This document shows, piece by piece, positions 1 through 7,487 of a DNA stretch of 64,000 nucleotides (positions within the stretch are counted from its first letter, which is position 1; every line of letters starts with the position of its first letter). The translations under genes were made by a program, and so were the position numbers. The notes under the pieces were generated by a model, which saw only the letters and a list, made by a program, of their open reading frames with translations, did not search any database and was not told the origin of the DNA. The DNA comes from an uncultured Bacteroidaceae bacterium (GTDB taxonomy: Bacteria; Bacteroidota; Bacteroidia; Bacteroidales; Bacteroidaceae): contig CAJOJA010000005.1 of assembly GCA_905234735.1 (NCBI GenBank), positions 1 through 64,000 of the forward strand. The letters are read 5' to 3'.

Positions 1-68
1 TTGTCATTGGGTTTCGACAGGCGTGCCACCTTCGAATACTTCAGGATTCCGATAGTCTTGTTTGCCAT
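1..68 (-). CDS. Unrecognised protein, N-terminal fragment
   Basis: An ATG at 66-68 opens a reading frame of 22 codons that runs off the left edge. The visible residues begin MANKTIGILKYSKVARL and are basic. I do not recognise the family. A canonical minus-strand promoter box (385-392) lies about 310 nt upstream with no other gene start in between, so this is probably the gene served by that long, repeat-rich leader. It belongs to the same strand and islet as the DUF4248/DUF6371/ATPase genes. A start codon in good context is the only direct evidence. Confidence 0.5.
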   Translation of the reverse strand, partial: MANKTIGILKYSKVARLSKPND

Positions 69-114
69 AGTTTTTTTTCTTTGATGATTAGGTTAATAAT
101 TTGGCTTTGGGGAA

Positions 115-166
115 GTTATGAGGAGGAGTTATGAGGAGGAGTTAAGAGGAGGAGTTAAGAGGAGCC
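115..166 (+). repeat. 13-bp direct repeat, four copies
   Basis: Units start at 115, 128, 141 and 154. The first two read GTTATGAGGAGGA, the third changes GTTATG to GTTAAG, and the fourth diverges at its end. The shared core GGAGTTAT is the reverse complement of the core of the array at 212-263, so the transcript could fold into a ladder of 8-bp helices separated by 5-nt internal loops. Confidence 0.85.
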
Positions 167-211
167 GAATGTTTGGCTGTCTGTTTGTAGGTACTGTAAT
201 TGTAATGGCCC

Positions 212-263
212 ATTATAACTCCCGATTATAACTCCCGATTATAACTTCCCATTTTAACTTCAA
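212..263 (-). repeat. 13-bp direct repeat, four copies, inverted relative to 115-166
   Basis: Units start at 212, 225, 238 and 251. Two perfect copies of ATTATAACTCCCG are followed by two degenerate ones. The period (13 bp) and copy number (four) match the first array, while the core ATAACTCC is its reverse complement. This suggests selected secondary structure or paired protein-binding sites. Confidence 0.85.
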
Positions 264-364
264 TTAATTAATACTAATGTTTTGGTTCTCGTCTTAGTAA
301 CGCGCGTGCACTCGCATTACTATTCTTTTACTCGGTGTCCTCTGTCTCCTCTGTGCTCTCTGTG

Positions 365-392
365 CGTGATTTCTAATCACGTCACAAAGATA
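365..392 (-). promoter_or_regulatory. Minus-strand TATCTTTG promoter box with adjacent hairpin
   Basis: CAAAGATA at 385-392 reads TATCTTTG on the minus strand, the Bacteroidetes -7 element TAnnTTTG. Immediately downstream on that strand is a perfect 7-bp hairpin (365-371 with 375-381, loop TCT). The transcript would carry both 13-bp arrays and reach the partial gene starting at 68. Confidence 0.6.
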
Positions 393-467
393 CGACATTC
401 ATGAGGACGCTACTGTGCTCTTTGAGGAACTACGCGACTATTCGGGGAACAATGAGGCACTTTTGTT

Positions 468-710
468 TCAGAACTTGTTGCCGTAGGGTTCGCCAAGTGC
501 CTTGACGATGAGTTCCACCTCGTTGGGGAGGTAAGAGTGGGCCTTGGGCGGTGAACCGAGTTCGAGTAGACTGCGACGAAGGCTTTGCTTCTTGTTGATG
601 TAGAAATTGAGGTTGTTGAGTGCTCCCTTCTTGCTTTCCGCGTTGGGAAAATAGAGCATGGCAAGTTCGGACTTGCCGTAGGTGCGGATTTCAAAATTAT
701 CGGTATCCAT
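468..710 (-). CDS. DUF4248 family small protein
   Basis: An 80-residue protein resembling DUF4248, a short Bacteroidales family of unknown function common in accessory islets. The features that suggest this are the N-terminal FEIRTYGKSELAMLYFP segment and the C-terminal stretch ending VKALGEPYG, both of which I associate with the family. It begins at ATG 708-710, one base downstream of the end of the DUF6371 gene, so it is the last clear gene of a four-gene minus-strand operon. It has no signal peptide or membrane segment and is probably cytoplasmic. Family assignment is from memory of its signature, not a search. Confidence 0.7.
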   Translation of the reverse strand: MDTDNFEIRTYGKSELAMLYFPNAESKKGALNNLNFYINKKQSLRRSLLELGSPPKAHSYLPNEVELIVKALGEPYGNKF

Positions 711-711
711 A

Positions 712-1545
712 CTAAGGGTTTAAGGATTCTTGGAGATATTCGAGGAGGTCTACGCCGCGTGCCTTCTGCTCGTCGCTGGCCTGTTCCTCCAGAAACGAAT
801 CCACGGTGATGTGGATGGAGGGGTAGCGCTTGTGGACGGCAGTCGCCAGGTCGTAGAAGAAGAGGTAGTTGGACTGGCAGGGGTCGGTATACGGATACAG
901 CACGACAGTGCACCCCTCCAGAGGGGCAAAGAGGTCGATTTCCAGGTGCTCTACCGTGGCATACGCCATCCAGAGCGATTCGGGGAAGAGTTCGCTCAGC
1001 ACCACGGCCGTCTCTTCACGTTCCACGATGCAGACCGTCTGTCGGGGAGTGGCGTAACTACGGGCGAAGGCTGATGCGCGATCCGCGCCCTCCGTCAGCA
1101 GGTGCAGCCCGAAGAGACAGTGCATAGGACGCCAGTACTGCAGCAGGGGCTCCCGCTGGCGAAGGAGTTGCGACACCCAGGTGTCCCGACCGATGTGTGC
1201 ATCAAGGGGTTGCCGCCTGTCGTCCATCATCCAGTACATGGGCCGACCACTCCGGGTCTTTCCAAGGCAATAACGCGCTGCTGCGTGGTGCATCTGATTG
1301 ACCGAGAGATGACCGGCATCGATGAAGGGCTGGAAGAAGGAGAAATCGTTGGCACGACAAGCCTCGACCATCCTTGCTGAGGGCATGACGAAGTCCGTGC
1401 AGTGGCGTGGGTCGTTGGGGGCGATAGGCGTACACACCAAGCGTCCACGGGTCATCCGGATGTCCAGGCCCATTTCGCGGCCGATGGCCTTCAGGGAAAT
1501 TGACGATAACAGTTTTTCCAGTTCCATGTCTGAGAGGTGAAACAT
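712..1545 (-). CDS. DUF6371 / Toprim-like protein
   Basis: A 277-residue protein with a Toprim-like core: residues about 172-180 (CIVEREETA) give the conserved acidic strand, followed by LSELFPESLWMA, as in DUF6371 proteins of Bacteroidales mobile elements. Toprim folds occur in primases, topoisomerases and OLD-type nucleases, so a DNA-processing role is likely but the reaction cannot be read from sequence. There is no zinc ribbon of the DnaG type. It sits between a RepA-like ATPase gene and the DUF4248 gene on the same strand. This is what a small replication module would look like, with the Toprim-like protein as a possible primase-like subunit. Confidence 0.6.
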   Translation of the reverse strand: MFHLSDMELEKLLSSISLKAIGREMGLDIRMTRGRLVCTPIAPNDPRHCTDFVMPSARMVEACRANDFSFFQPFIDAGHLSVNQMHHAAARYCLGKTRSGRPMYWMMDDRRQPLDAHIGRDTWVSQLLRQREPLLQYWRPMHCLFGLHLLTEGADRASAFARSYATPRQTVCIVEREETAVVLSELFPESLWMAYATVEHLEIDLFAPLEGCTVVLYPYTDPCQSNYLFFYDLATAVHKRYPSIHITVDSFLEEQASDEQKARGVDLLEYLQESLNP

Positions 1546-1569
1546 TTCAGTGCGACAAGAATGAGGCTA

Positions 1570-1615
1570 AGCCCCCCTCTATGGCCCCCTTATAAGGGGG
1601 CCTAAGAGGAGGGGC
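1570..1615. repeat. GC-rich nested palindrome (dispersed element, intergenic copy)
   Basis: A perfect 20-bp palindrome at 1583-1602 (GGCCCCCTTA arm and its complement) is nested inside outer arms starting AGCCCC and ending GGGGCT. It supplies the stop codon of the ATPase gene (1602-1604). Its left edge AAGCCCCCCT is shared with the palindromic insert inside the helicase gene near 5092-5120, which indicates one dispersed repeat family. Confidence 0.7.
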
Positions 1616-2837
1616 TGTCACCTGAGACGGTGGTGAGTGCCTCGAAAAGGTTGGTCTGAACGGGGCGTGGACTGACAGACGGGGAAGTCTGCAGACTCCA
1701 TACGGCCTTGCCCTCGTGGTTCTTCAAACGGATGATATAACCCTTGTCGCGCATCTCGCAGAACATATTGTTCCACATCAGCGTGCTGCAGTTGAGCAGT
1801 GTCATCACCTTGGTCTGCAGGTCGCTGTAGAAGAGAGGGCCGGTCTTCAGAGCCTCATAGAATAGTTCTTCGCGTCTGGGATGAGGCTTATTGTTTTCGT
1901 CAAAGGTTAGCCATTCGCGATTCATGTAGGGCAATCGCTCGCCCGTCTGCGACTGGGGCTGGGCGTATGTAGCCGTAGCGGCAAAGCGGAGGGGGGCCTC
2001 GCACTCCATGGGCAATTCGGTCTCGCTGTCCATGCAGAAGAATAGCAGTGCGCCCAGGTCATACTTGCGGGTGTGTGTCTGCTCCACCACGAAGATGTTC
2101 TCAGGCTTTATCTTCTCGCACGAATAGACCTCGAAAGCCTTGTTCATAAGCTCGGTGCCAATCCAGCCGCGCAGGTTACGGTCTTCGGCCCCCTTGTTCT
2201 GGTGGAGTACGCAGACCAGGCAGCACCCCGATTCCTGGGCAAGTTTCATCAGATGCTCTACAATGTCCTGTGCCTTCACGCCATCGTTAATATCAGCCAG
2301 GAGGTCGCGCACGCCATCCAGTAGTACCAGGTCGGGGTGGAACCGCTGTACCGCCGCATCGAACAACCGCAGTCGCTTCTCGTAATGGAGACTGCGAACG
2401 TTGAATACATCGTAACAATCGCACACAGAAACCGCAGGCATATCCGTGTTCCCAACTAAGCGGAGAATCCTGTTCTTCAAGATGTCCTGCGTAGACTGCT
2501 CGCTCTGCTCCGTATCGTACCAGAGACAGCGCAGTGGGGGCACCGATTTGTTCCCCTCCAACCTGGTTGTGGGGCGCTGCACCTGCAGCACTTCTTCCTT
2601 CACACAGCAGGCCATGAGCATAGAGGTGAACAGCGTCTTGCCGCTCTTCGCCTTACCGGTGACTGCCACAAGCTCGCCACGCGGAAAACAGGGTTTGCTG
2701 AAGATACGGAAGAGGAAATCCATTTCGGGTAACTGTTTATCGTGCGTAATGCGCAGTTGTTCCAGAAGTCTGTCATCGTCAGTCAATGATTTCCCGACTA
2801 CCGACTGCCTAATCAGCTCAAATGCGTCGTCATTCAT
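1602..2837 (-). CDS. RepA-like P-loop ATPase (AAA_25/RecA type)
   Basis: A 411-residue protein with a Walker A motif at residues 61-68 (GKAKSGKT) and a Walker B-like LVLLDGVRDLL near residue 170, the layout of RepA/AAA_25 hexameric helicase-like ATPases found in plasmids and phage. The last 100 residues contain a pattern (RREELFYEALKTGPLFYSDL onward) that looks like a winged-helix DNA-binding domain. Its start overlaps the stop of the 115-aa gene by 4 bp, indicating translational coupling. Together with the Toprim-like protein it suggests a compact replication or plasmid-maintenance cassette. ATPase assignment is strong; the replicative role is inferred. Confidence 0.75.
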   Translation of the reverse strand: MNDDAFELIRQSVVGKSLTDDDRLLEQLRITHDKQLPEMDFLFRIFSKPCFPRGELVAVTGKAKSGKTLFTSMLMACCVKEEVLQVQRPTTRLEGNKSVPPLRCLWYDTEQSEQSTQDILKNRILRLVGNTDMPAVSVCDCYDVFNVRSLHYEKRLRLFDAAVQRFHPDLVLLDGVRDLLADINDGVKAQDIVEHLMKLAQESGCCLVCVLHQNKGAEDRNLRGWIGTELMNKAFEVYSCEKIKPENIFVVEQTHTRKYDLGALLFFCMDSETELPMECEAPLRFAATATYAQPQSQTGERLPYMNREWLTFDENNKPHPRREELFYEALKTGPLFYSDLQTKVMTLLNCSTLMWNNMFCEMRDKGYIIRLKNHEGKAVWSLQTSPSVSPRPVQTNLFEALTTVSGDSPSS

Positions 2838-3181
2838 CGTTCGTATCCGTTTTTGAAGTTACGCATAAGGGGGAACCCGGCATGATTGTCAATAATATTG
2901 TAGGCCGATACTCCGTCGTGACTGGCCACAAAGTTGATGTGCTGGAACAGTCGGATGAAGATTTTGTACAACTCTCTTTCGCTCATCGTCGTTGCCAGAT
3001 AGAGCAGCAGACGCATGAGGGTCTCCCCCCGCATACGCAGCAGTTTATTGGTCGTCAACATCTTAGGACTGAAATGCCCGTCTTCGCATACGGCCTCTTT
3101 GGTGAGGCCCATTTCGGGATTTTCAAACACAGCGAGAATAATCTCGGCAATTTCACTCAGAAATTCTTTTTCTGTAATCAT
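2834..3181 (-). CDS. Unrecognised 115-aa protein, first gene of the islet operon
   Basis: I do not recognise this family. It is 115 residues, mixed helical in appearance, without a signal peptide, transmembrane segment or cysteine cluster. A Leu/Met/Arg-rich middle part (about residues 48-70) could form an amphipathic helix for protein contact. ATG at 3179-3181 is the only sensible start. It overlaps the ATPase gene by 4 bp (ATGA type), so the two are very likely co-translated and functionally linked, perhaps as a loader or adaptor. That role is a guess from position only. Confidence 0.6.
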   Translation of the reverse strand: MITEKEFLSEIAEIILAVFENPEMGLTKEAVCEDGHFSPKMLTTNKLLRMRGETLMRLLLYLATTMSERELYKIFIRLFQHINFVASHDGVSAYNIIDNHAGFPLMRNFKNGYER

Positions 3182-3319
3182 TCTTGATTGAATTTTGAAA
3201 GGTTAATACTAACTGGGAGCATGCCCCATCTTTGTTCAGTGCGAAGTTACAGAATCAGAATTTGGCAGACTTCCCTATACGGAAGACTGGCAGATGCAAA
3301 GGGGTCGGATTAAGAAATT

Positions 3320-4768
3320 TTAACTCTCCTTTCCGCCGGATAAGTGTGAAATTATGCCTTTTGTTCTTGCCGTCAGCCATAAGCCGAGGAAGGTGAGAAG
3401 GCCGTTAAGCATGAGAAGTTCGTAGCCGAAATGATAGGCGAGGAGGTTGCGGGAAAGTGTGTCAAGTACATAACAAAGGAAAGGCGAGGCCACGCAGATG
3501 TAGGGCACCAGGCGGTCGTTGGGCTGGCGACGGGTGAAAAGACCGAAGGCGAAGAGACCGAGCAGGGGACCATAGGTGTAGCTGACGAGGATGTAGATGG
3601 CATCGATGAGCGAGGTGGAGTTGACATAGCGAAACAGGAGAATGAACAGCACGAAAAAGCCACACATGGCCACGTGTGTCCGCTTGCGAAGTCGCTCGTC
3701 GTGAGGTTTCTGACGAATGTCGACACAGTAGCTGGTGGTGAGTGAGGTGAGGGCGGAGTCGGCACTGGAGAACGAGGCGGCCAGGATGCCAATAATAAAA
3801 AGTGAAGAAAGGAGAGTGAAGAGTGAAGAATGGGCTGTGCCTTGAATGTAGGCGGGGAGCAGTTCGTCGCCCTTCAGGTCTGTGCCCAAGGCCAACGTGA
3901 GCAGGATGCCTAAACAGAGAAACAACAGGTTGGAAGGCAGGAAAGCAACACCGTAGGTACACATATCCTTTTGGGCATCTCGTAATGTCTTGCAAGTCAG
4001 ATTTTTTTGCATCATGTCCTGATCAAGCCCCGTCATCACAATCACGATGAACACGCCACTGAGAAACTGTTTCCAGAAGTTGTGAGGCGAGCGCCAGTCG
4101 TCGAAGACGAAGATACGGCTCATGGGGCTTTCAACAATACGATTGACGGCCTCGTCTACGGAAAGGCCCAAACCGTCCATGACGGAAACAATTATCAGCA
4201 CAAGGGCAGCAAAGAGACAAAAGGTCTGGAAGGTATCGGTGAAGACCAGCGTAGCGATACCGCCCCGTCGGGTATAGAGCCAGATGAGCAGCGTCATGAC
4301 TATGACATTGAACACGAATGGGATGCCGACAGGGTCGAAGAGAAACTGCTGGAGAATCATGCACACGACGTAGAACTTGACGGCGGCCCCCGCCATCTTG
4401 GAAATGAGGAAAAACCACGCTCCTGTCTGATAGGAACGGTGGCCCAGACGTGTGCCAAGATAGGCATAAATACTGATGAGGTTCAATCGGTAATACAGCG
4501 GCAGCAATACTAAGGCCACCACGATGTAGCCTACAATGAAACCGAGGCACACCTGCAAATAGGTCATCTGCGAGGTGAGCACCATGCCGGGTACGGAGAC
4601 AAACGTTACGCCCGATATCGAAGCACCTATCATGCCAAAGGCCACCATATACCACGGCGAACGGCGGTTGGCACGATAGAACGTCTCGTTGTCGCCCTTC
4701 CGACTCGTTAAACGACTGATGGCGAAAAGGACGGCGAAATAAACCAGGATTGTGAGAAGTATTGCCAT
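3320..4768 (-). CDS. Sodium:solute symporter (SSS family)
   Basis: A 482-residue integral membrane protein with about 13 hydrophobic segments and the SSS-type pattern, including GMIGASISGVTFVSVPG near the N terminus and GILAASFSSADSALTS in the second half. It should import a small organic solute with Na+ across the inner membrane; the substrate cannot be read. I start it at ATG 4766-4768 rather than the upstream ATG, because the upstream one lies inside the TACCTTTG promoter box (4778-4785). A GAGTGAA-like short repeat at about 3797-3832 encodes the SSLFTLLSSLF segment just before that motif. The gene is divergent from the helicase. Confidence 0.85.
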   Translation of the reverse strand: MAILLTILVYFAVLFAISRLTSRKGDNETFYRANRRSPWYMVAFGMIGASISGVTFVSVPGMVLTSQMTYLQVCLGFIVGYIVVALVLLPLYYRLNLISIYAYLGTRLGHRSYQTGAWFFLISKMAGAAVKFYVVCMILQQFLFDPVGIPFVFNVIVMTLLIWLYTRRGGIATLVFTDTFQTFCLFAALVLIIVSVMDGLGLSVDEAVNRIVESPMSRIFVFDDWRSPHNFWKQFLSGVFIVIVMTGLDQDMMQKNLTCKTLRDAQKDMCTYGVAFLPSNLLFLCLGILLTLALGTDLKGDELLPAYIQGTAHSSLFTLLSSLFIIGILAASFSSADSALTSLTTSYCVDIRQKPHDERLRKRTHVAMCGFFVLFILLFRYVNSTSLIDAIYILVSYTYGPLLGLFAFGLFTRRQPNDRLVPYICVASPFLCYVLDTLSRNLLAYHFGYELLMLNGLLTFLGLWLTARTKGIISHLSGGKES

Positions 4769-4777
4769 AACTTTGCG

Positions 4778-4825
4778 CAAAGGTACAAAATAAGTTTGAT
4801 ATTTTGTTTATTTTTCGTATTTTTG
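4778..4825. promoter_or_regulatory. Divergent promoters, symporter / helicase
   Basis: TACCTTTG on the minus strand (4778-4785) faces the symporter, ten bases before its ATG. TATTTTTG on the plus strand (4818-4825) faces the helicase, five bases before its ATG. Both fit TAnnTTTG and imply nearly leaderless transcripts. Confidence 0.7.
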
Positions 4826-4830
4826 CAGTC

Positions 4831-6684
4831 ATGCAAAATGCCATACTGCCCATACAGCGACTGAAGGCACTGCTTCAGATGGAGCACGATGCCGAGCGCG
4901 AAGAATACCGACTACAGAGTGAACAGATGAGCCTGAGCCGGAAGGTGAGGCGTGGCATCTGCTGGTATCCCGTGGCTGTGGGCCGCAGCTACCACAACTC
5001 GCTGAACCAACTGGTGGTGGAGATTACGCAAACCGAACCACAGGACATCGACCATCAGTTCGAATACGGACGGCCCGTGGTTTTCTTCAAAGCCCCCCTT
5101 AATCCCCCCATGAGGGGGGAAATGCTGCCATATTCGTGCACCGTTTCGTATGTCGACGGCGAGCGGATGGTGGTGGTACTGCCCTCGATGCAGGCCCTCG
5201 TCGACCTGCAGAATACCGAATCGCTGGGCGTGCAGCTCTACTTCGACGAAACCTCGTACCGCACCATGTTCAGCGCACTGGATGAGGTGATGAATGCCAA
5301 GGGCAACCGACTGGCTTACTTGCGCGACCTGTTTGCCGGACAGGGAAGGCCCGAACATTTCACCTTCCGTCCATTGGCCTTCCCGTGGCTCAACGTCACC
5401 CAACAAGAAGCCGTGAACAAGGTGTTGCTGGCCAAAGACGTGGCCGTCGTGCATGGTCCTCCAGGAACGGGCAAGACGACAACTCTGGTGGACGCCATCT
5501 ACGAAACGCTGCATCGCGAGACGCAGGTGATGGTGTGCGCCCAGAGCAATACGGCTGTGGACTGGATAAGCGAACGACTGGTGGATCACGGGGTGCCCGT
5601 CCTGCGCATCGGTAATCCTACACGAGTAAATGACAAGATGCTGTCGTTCACCTACGAACGACGCTTCGAGGCCCATCCCGACTACCCCGAACTGTGGGGC
5701 ATTCGCAAAACCATGCGTCAACTGCGCGAACACCGCAAACGCGGCGACAACATACATCAGAAGATGGCACGGCTGCGCGAACGGGCCGCAGAACTGGAGA
5801 TGCGCATCCACGAAGCGCTCTTTGCTGAAGCACGCGTCGTGGCCTGCACACTGGTAGGGTCGGCCAACAAAATTCTCGTCGGACAGCACTTCCCTACCCT
5901 ATTCATCGACGAAGCAGCACAAGCCCTGGAACCCGCCTGCTGGATAGCTATCCGACGGGCCAATCGCGTCATCCTGGCAGGCGATCACAAACAGCTGCCA
6001 CCCACCGTCAAGTGCTACGAGGCACAGTTGCAGGGCCTGGGCACAACACTCATGGAACGCATCGTCCAGAATCTGCCCTCCGTCGTCACCCTGCTGAAAT
6101 TGCAATATCGTATGCACGAGCAGATTATGCAATTCTCCTCCAACGAATTCTACGAAGGTTGCGTGGAGGCGCACCCCTCGGTTCGCCACCGCAGCATTCT
6201 GGAACTGGACACGCCCATCCAATGGGTCGACAGTCCCTCACCAGAGTCTTTCGTAGGCGAAACCCACGGTCGAATTAATAAGGAAGAAGCCCTGCTGACC
6301 CTGCAGACGCTGGAAGCATACGTTGAAAAAATCGGGCGGGAGCGCTACCTTGAAGAAAACCTCGACGTGGGCATCATCAGTCCCTACCGGTTGCAAGCCC
6401 AGTACATCCGTTCGCTGGTGAAGAAGAGCGAAACCCTACGGCCCCTGCGTCACTCCATCACGGTGCAGACTGTCGACGGATTTCAGGGGCAGGAGCGCGA
6501 CATCATCCTCATCTCCCTGGTTCGCAGTAACGAACACGGACAGATAGGATTTCTAAACGACTTACGAAGAATGAACGTGGCCATGACCCGTGCCCGTATG
6601 AAACTCATCATCATCGGACATCAGGCCACCCTTACCCACCATCCCTTCTACCAGCGCCTGAAGGCCTATATCGAGGGCCTCTGA
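4831..6684 (+). CDS. SF1 DNA/RNA helicase, IGHMBP2/DNA2-NAM7 type
   Basis: A 617-residue superfamily 1 helicase. Motif I is GPPGTGKT at residues 209-216, motif II is DEAA (in LFIDEAAQALEP), followed by QYRMHEQI, DGFQGQERDIILISLVRS and the arginine-finger motif VAMTRAR near the C terminus. The N-terminal 180 residues form the OB-like region typical of IGHMBP2/UPF1-like proteins. It should unwind DNA or RNA using ATP in the cytoplasm. ATG 4831 is chosen because it follows the promoter box at 4818-4825; an in-frame ATG 27 nt upstream lies before that box. Residues 89-97 (PLNPPMRGE) are encoded by a palindromic insert not expected in the family. Confidence 0.9.
   Translation: MQNAILPIQRLKALLQMEHDAEREEYRLQSEQMSLSRKVRRGICWYPVAVGRSYHNSLNQLVVEITQTEPQDIDHQFEYGRPVVFFKAPLNPPMRGEMLPYSCTVSYVDGERMVVVLPSMQALVDLQNTESLGVQLYFDETSYRTMFSALDEVMNAKGNRLAYLRDLFAGQGRPEHFTFRPLAFPWLNVTQQEAVNKVLLAKDVAVVHGPPGTGKTTTLVDAIYETLHRETQVMVCAQSNTAVDWISERLVDHGVPVLRIGNPTRVNDKMLSFTYERRFEAHPDYPELWGIRKTMRQLREHRKRGDNIHQKMARLRERAAELEMRIHEALFAEARVVACTLVGSANKILVGQHFPTLFIDEAAQALEPACWIAIRRANRVILAGDHKQLPPTVKCYEAQLQGLGTTLMERIVQNLPSVVTLLKLQYRMHEQIMQFSSNEFYEGCVEAHPSVRHRSILELDTPIQWVDSPSPESFVGETHGRINKEEALLTLQTLEAYVEKIGRERYLEENLDVGIISPYRLQAQYIRSLVKKSETLRPLRHSITVQTVDGFQGQERDIILISLVRSNEHGQIGFLNDLRRMNVAMTRARMKLIIIGHQATLTHHPFYQRLKAYIEGL
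5092..5120. repeat. Palindromic dispersed element inserted in frame in the helicase gene
   Basis: The stretch begins GCCCCCCTTAATC and contains a 7-bp stem TCCCCCC/GGGGGGA with loop ATGA (5103-5120). It shares its left part with the intergenic palindrome at 1570-1615. It is read through as PLNPPMRGE, keeping the helicase frame open. Confidence 0.7.
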
Positions 6685-6712
6685 AACCACAGCCTTCGAT
6701 GCAGGTTGTGAA

Positions 6713-7450
6713 TCAAAAGAGATGTGCAGGGATGCGCTCTTTGGCATTCTCAAAGTCCTCGACCGTATCAAGTTCGCACGAGAAGAGATCTGTAACGTCA
6801 AGGACGGAGAAGCTAAAGCCTTTGGCGATAAGGCGCTGGAAGGCGAGTTCGTAGTACTTGTTCTCGAGATGTTCGAGGTTCATCATGCCGTCCAATTCCT
6901 TGTAAAGAGCGGTGGTGTAGGTCTTGCCCATGCGCTCGATGCCGAGGCTTTCGCCTGCTGCGAGGGTTGGGAGGCATGTCTTGCTTATCTCGACAATATT
7001 GCCGTTGTCGTTCATTACGACCTTCATCTCCTCTTCTCCTAATTCGTGCCGGATGAGTGCAAGCACGTTTTCGTGCTTATCTGCGAGGATGCGCTTCACG
7101 ATCTCTGCATCGTAGAGAAGGTCGCTGTCAAGCAGCAAGACCTCCTCGCCATCAGCCTCAGTACGTGCCAACCAAAGGGAGTAGATGTTGTTTGTCGTCT
7201 CGTAGTCCTTGTTGTGAATGAAGCGGAAGGACGCGCCGGAGTTCTCGTAGGTCTGCCCTACGAAGTCCTCTATCTGCTGATGCAGGTAGCCTGTCACGAT
7301 GACAAATTCGCGGATGCCTGCCTTGATGAGGGCATCCATTGAGCGCTGTAACAAGGTTCGTTCGCCCACCTTCAGGAGGCATTTGGGCGTATGTAATGTG
7401 AGCGGGCGCAGTCGCGAGGCTGTGCCCGCAGCAAGGATGACGGCTTTCAA
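6713..7450 (-). CDS. LicC-like CTP:phospho-alcohol cytidylyltransferase
   Basis: A 245-residue nucleotidyltransferase of the LicC type. The N terminus MKAVILAAGTASRLRPLT carries the sugar/alcohol-phosphate nucleotidyltransferase signature, PKCLLKVGERTLLQR follows, TNNIYSLWLA (residues 86-95) is characteristic of the choline, ethanolamine and aminoethylphosphonate cytidylyltransferases, and DSD at 108-110 should bind metal. It likely activates a small phospho-alcohol as a CDP derivative. The start codon is TTG (7448-7450): no ATG or GTG lies between it and an in-frame stop 15 nt upstream, and the TTG falls directly after a heptamer repeat. It follows the PLP enzyme gene by 26 nt and is convergent with the helicase. 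Confidence 0.8.
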   Translation of the reverse strand: MKAVILAAGTASRLRPLTLHTPKCLLKVGERTLLQRSMDALIKAGIREFVIVTGYLHQQIEDFVGQTYENSGASFRFIHNKDYETTNNIYSLWLARTEADGEEVLLLDSDLLYDAEIVKRILADKHENVLALIRHELGEEEMKVVMNDNGNIVEISKTCLPTLAAGESLGIERMGKTYTTALYKELDGMMNLEHLENKYYELAFQRLIAKGFSFSVLDVTDLFSCELDTVEDFENAKERIPAHLF

Positions 7451-7452
7451 AA

Positions 7453-7487
7453 CTCTAAACTTTCAATTTTCAACTTTCAACTTCCAA
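7453..7487 (-). repeat. Heptamer tandem repeat (TTGAAAG type), five units
   Basis: On the minus strand five 7-bp units read TTGGAAG, TTGAAAG, TTGAAAA, TTGAAAG, TTTAGAG. The stop codon of the PLP enzyme lies in the first two units and the TTG start of the cytidylyltransferase follows the last. A change in copy number would alter the spacing between the two genes by 7 nt per unit. Confidence 0.75.

Larger units (their letters stand above)
69..467. other. Gene-free leader with two inverted 13-bp repeat arrays
   Basis: About 400 bp without a convincing gene. It holds, left to right, a 13-bp direct-repeat array (115-166), a second 13-bp array reading mainly on the other strand (212-263), a small perfect hairpin (365-381) and a minus-strand TATCTTTG box (385-392). 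Short ORFs here are only shadows. Confidence 0.7.

Noticed and set aside
4912..5889. 325-aa minus-strand frame inside the helicase gene
   Set aside because: Antisense shadow with His/Gln/Val-rich low-information sequence.
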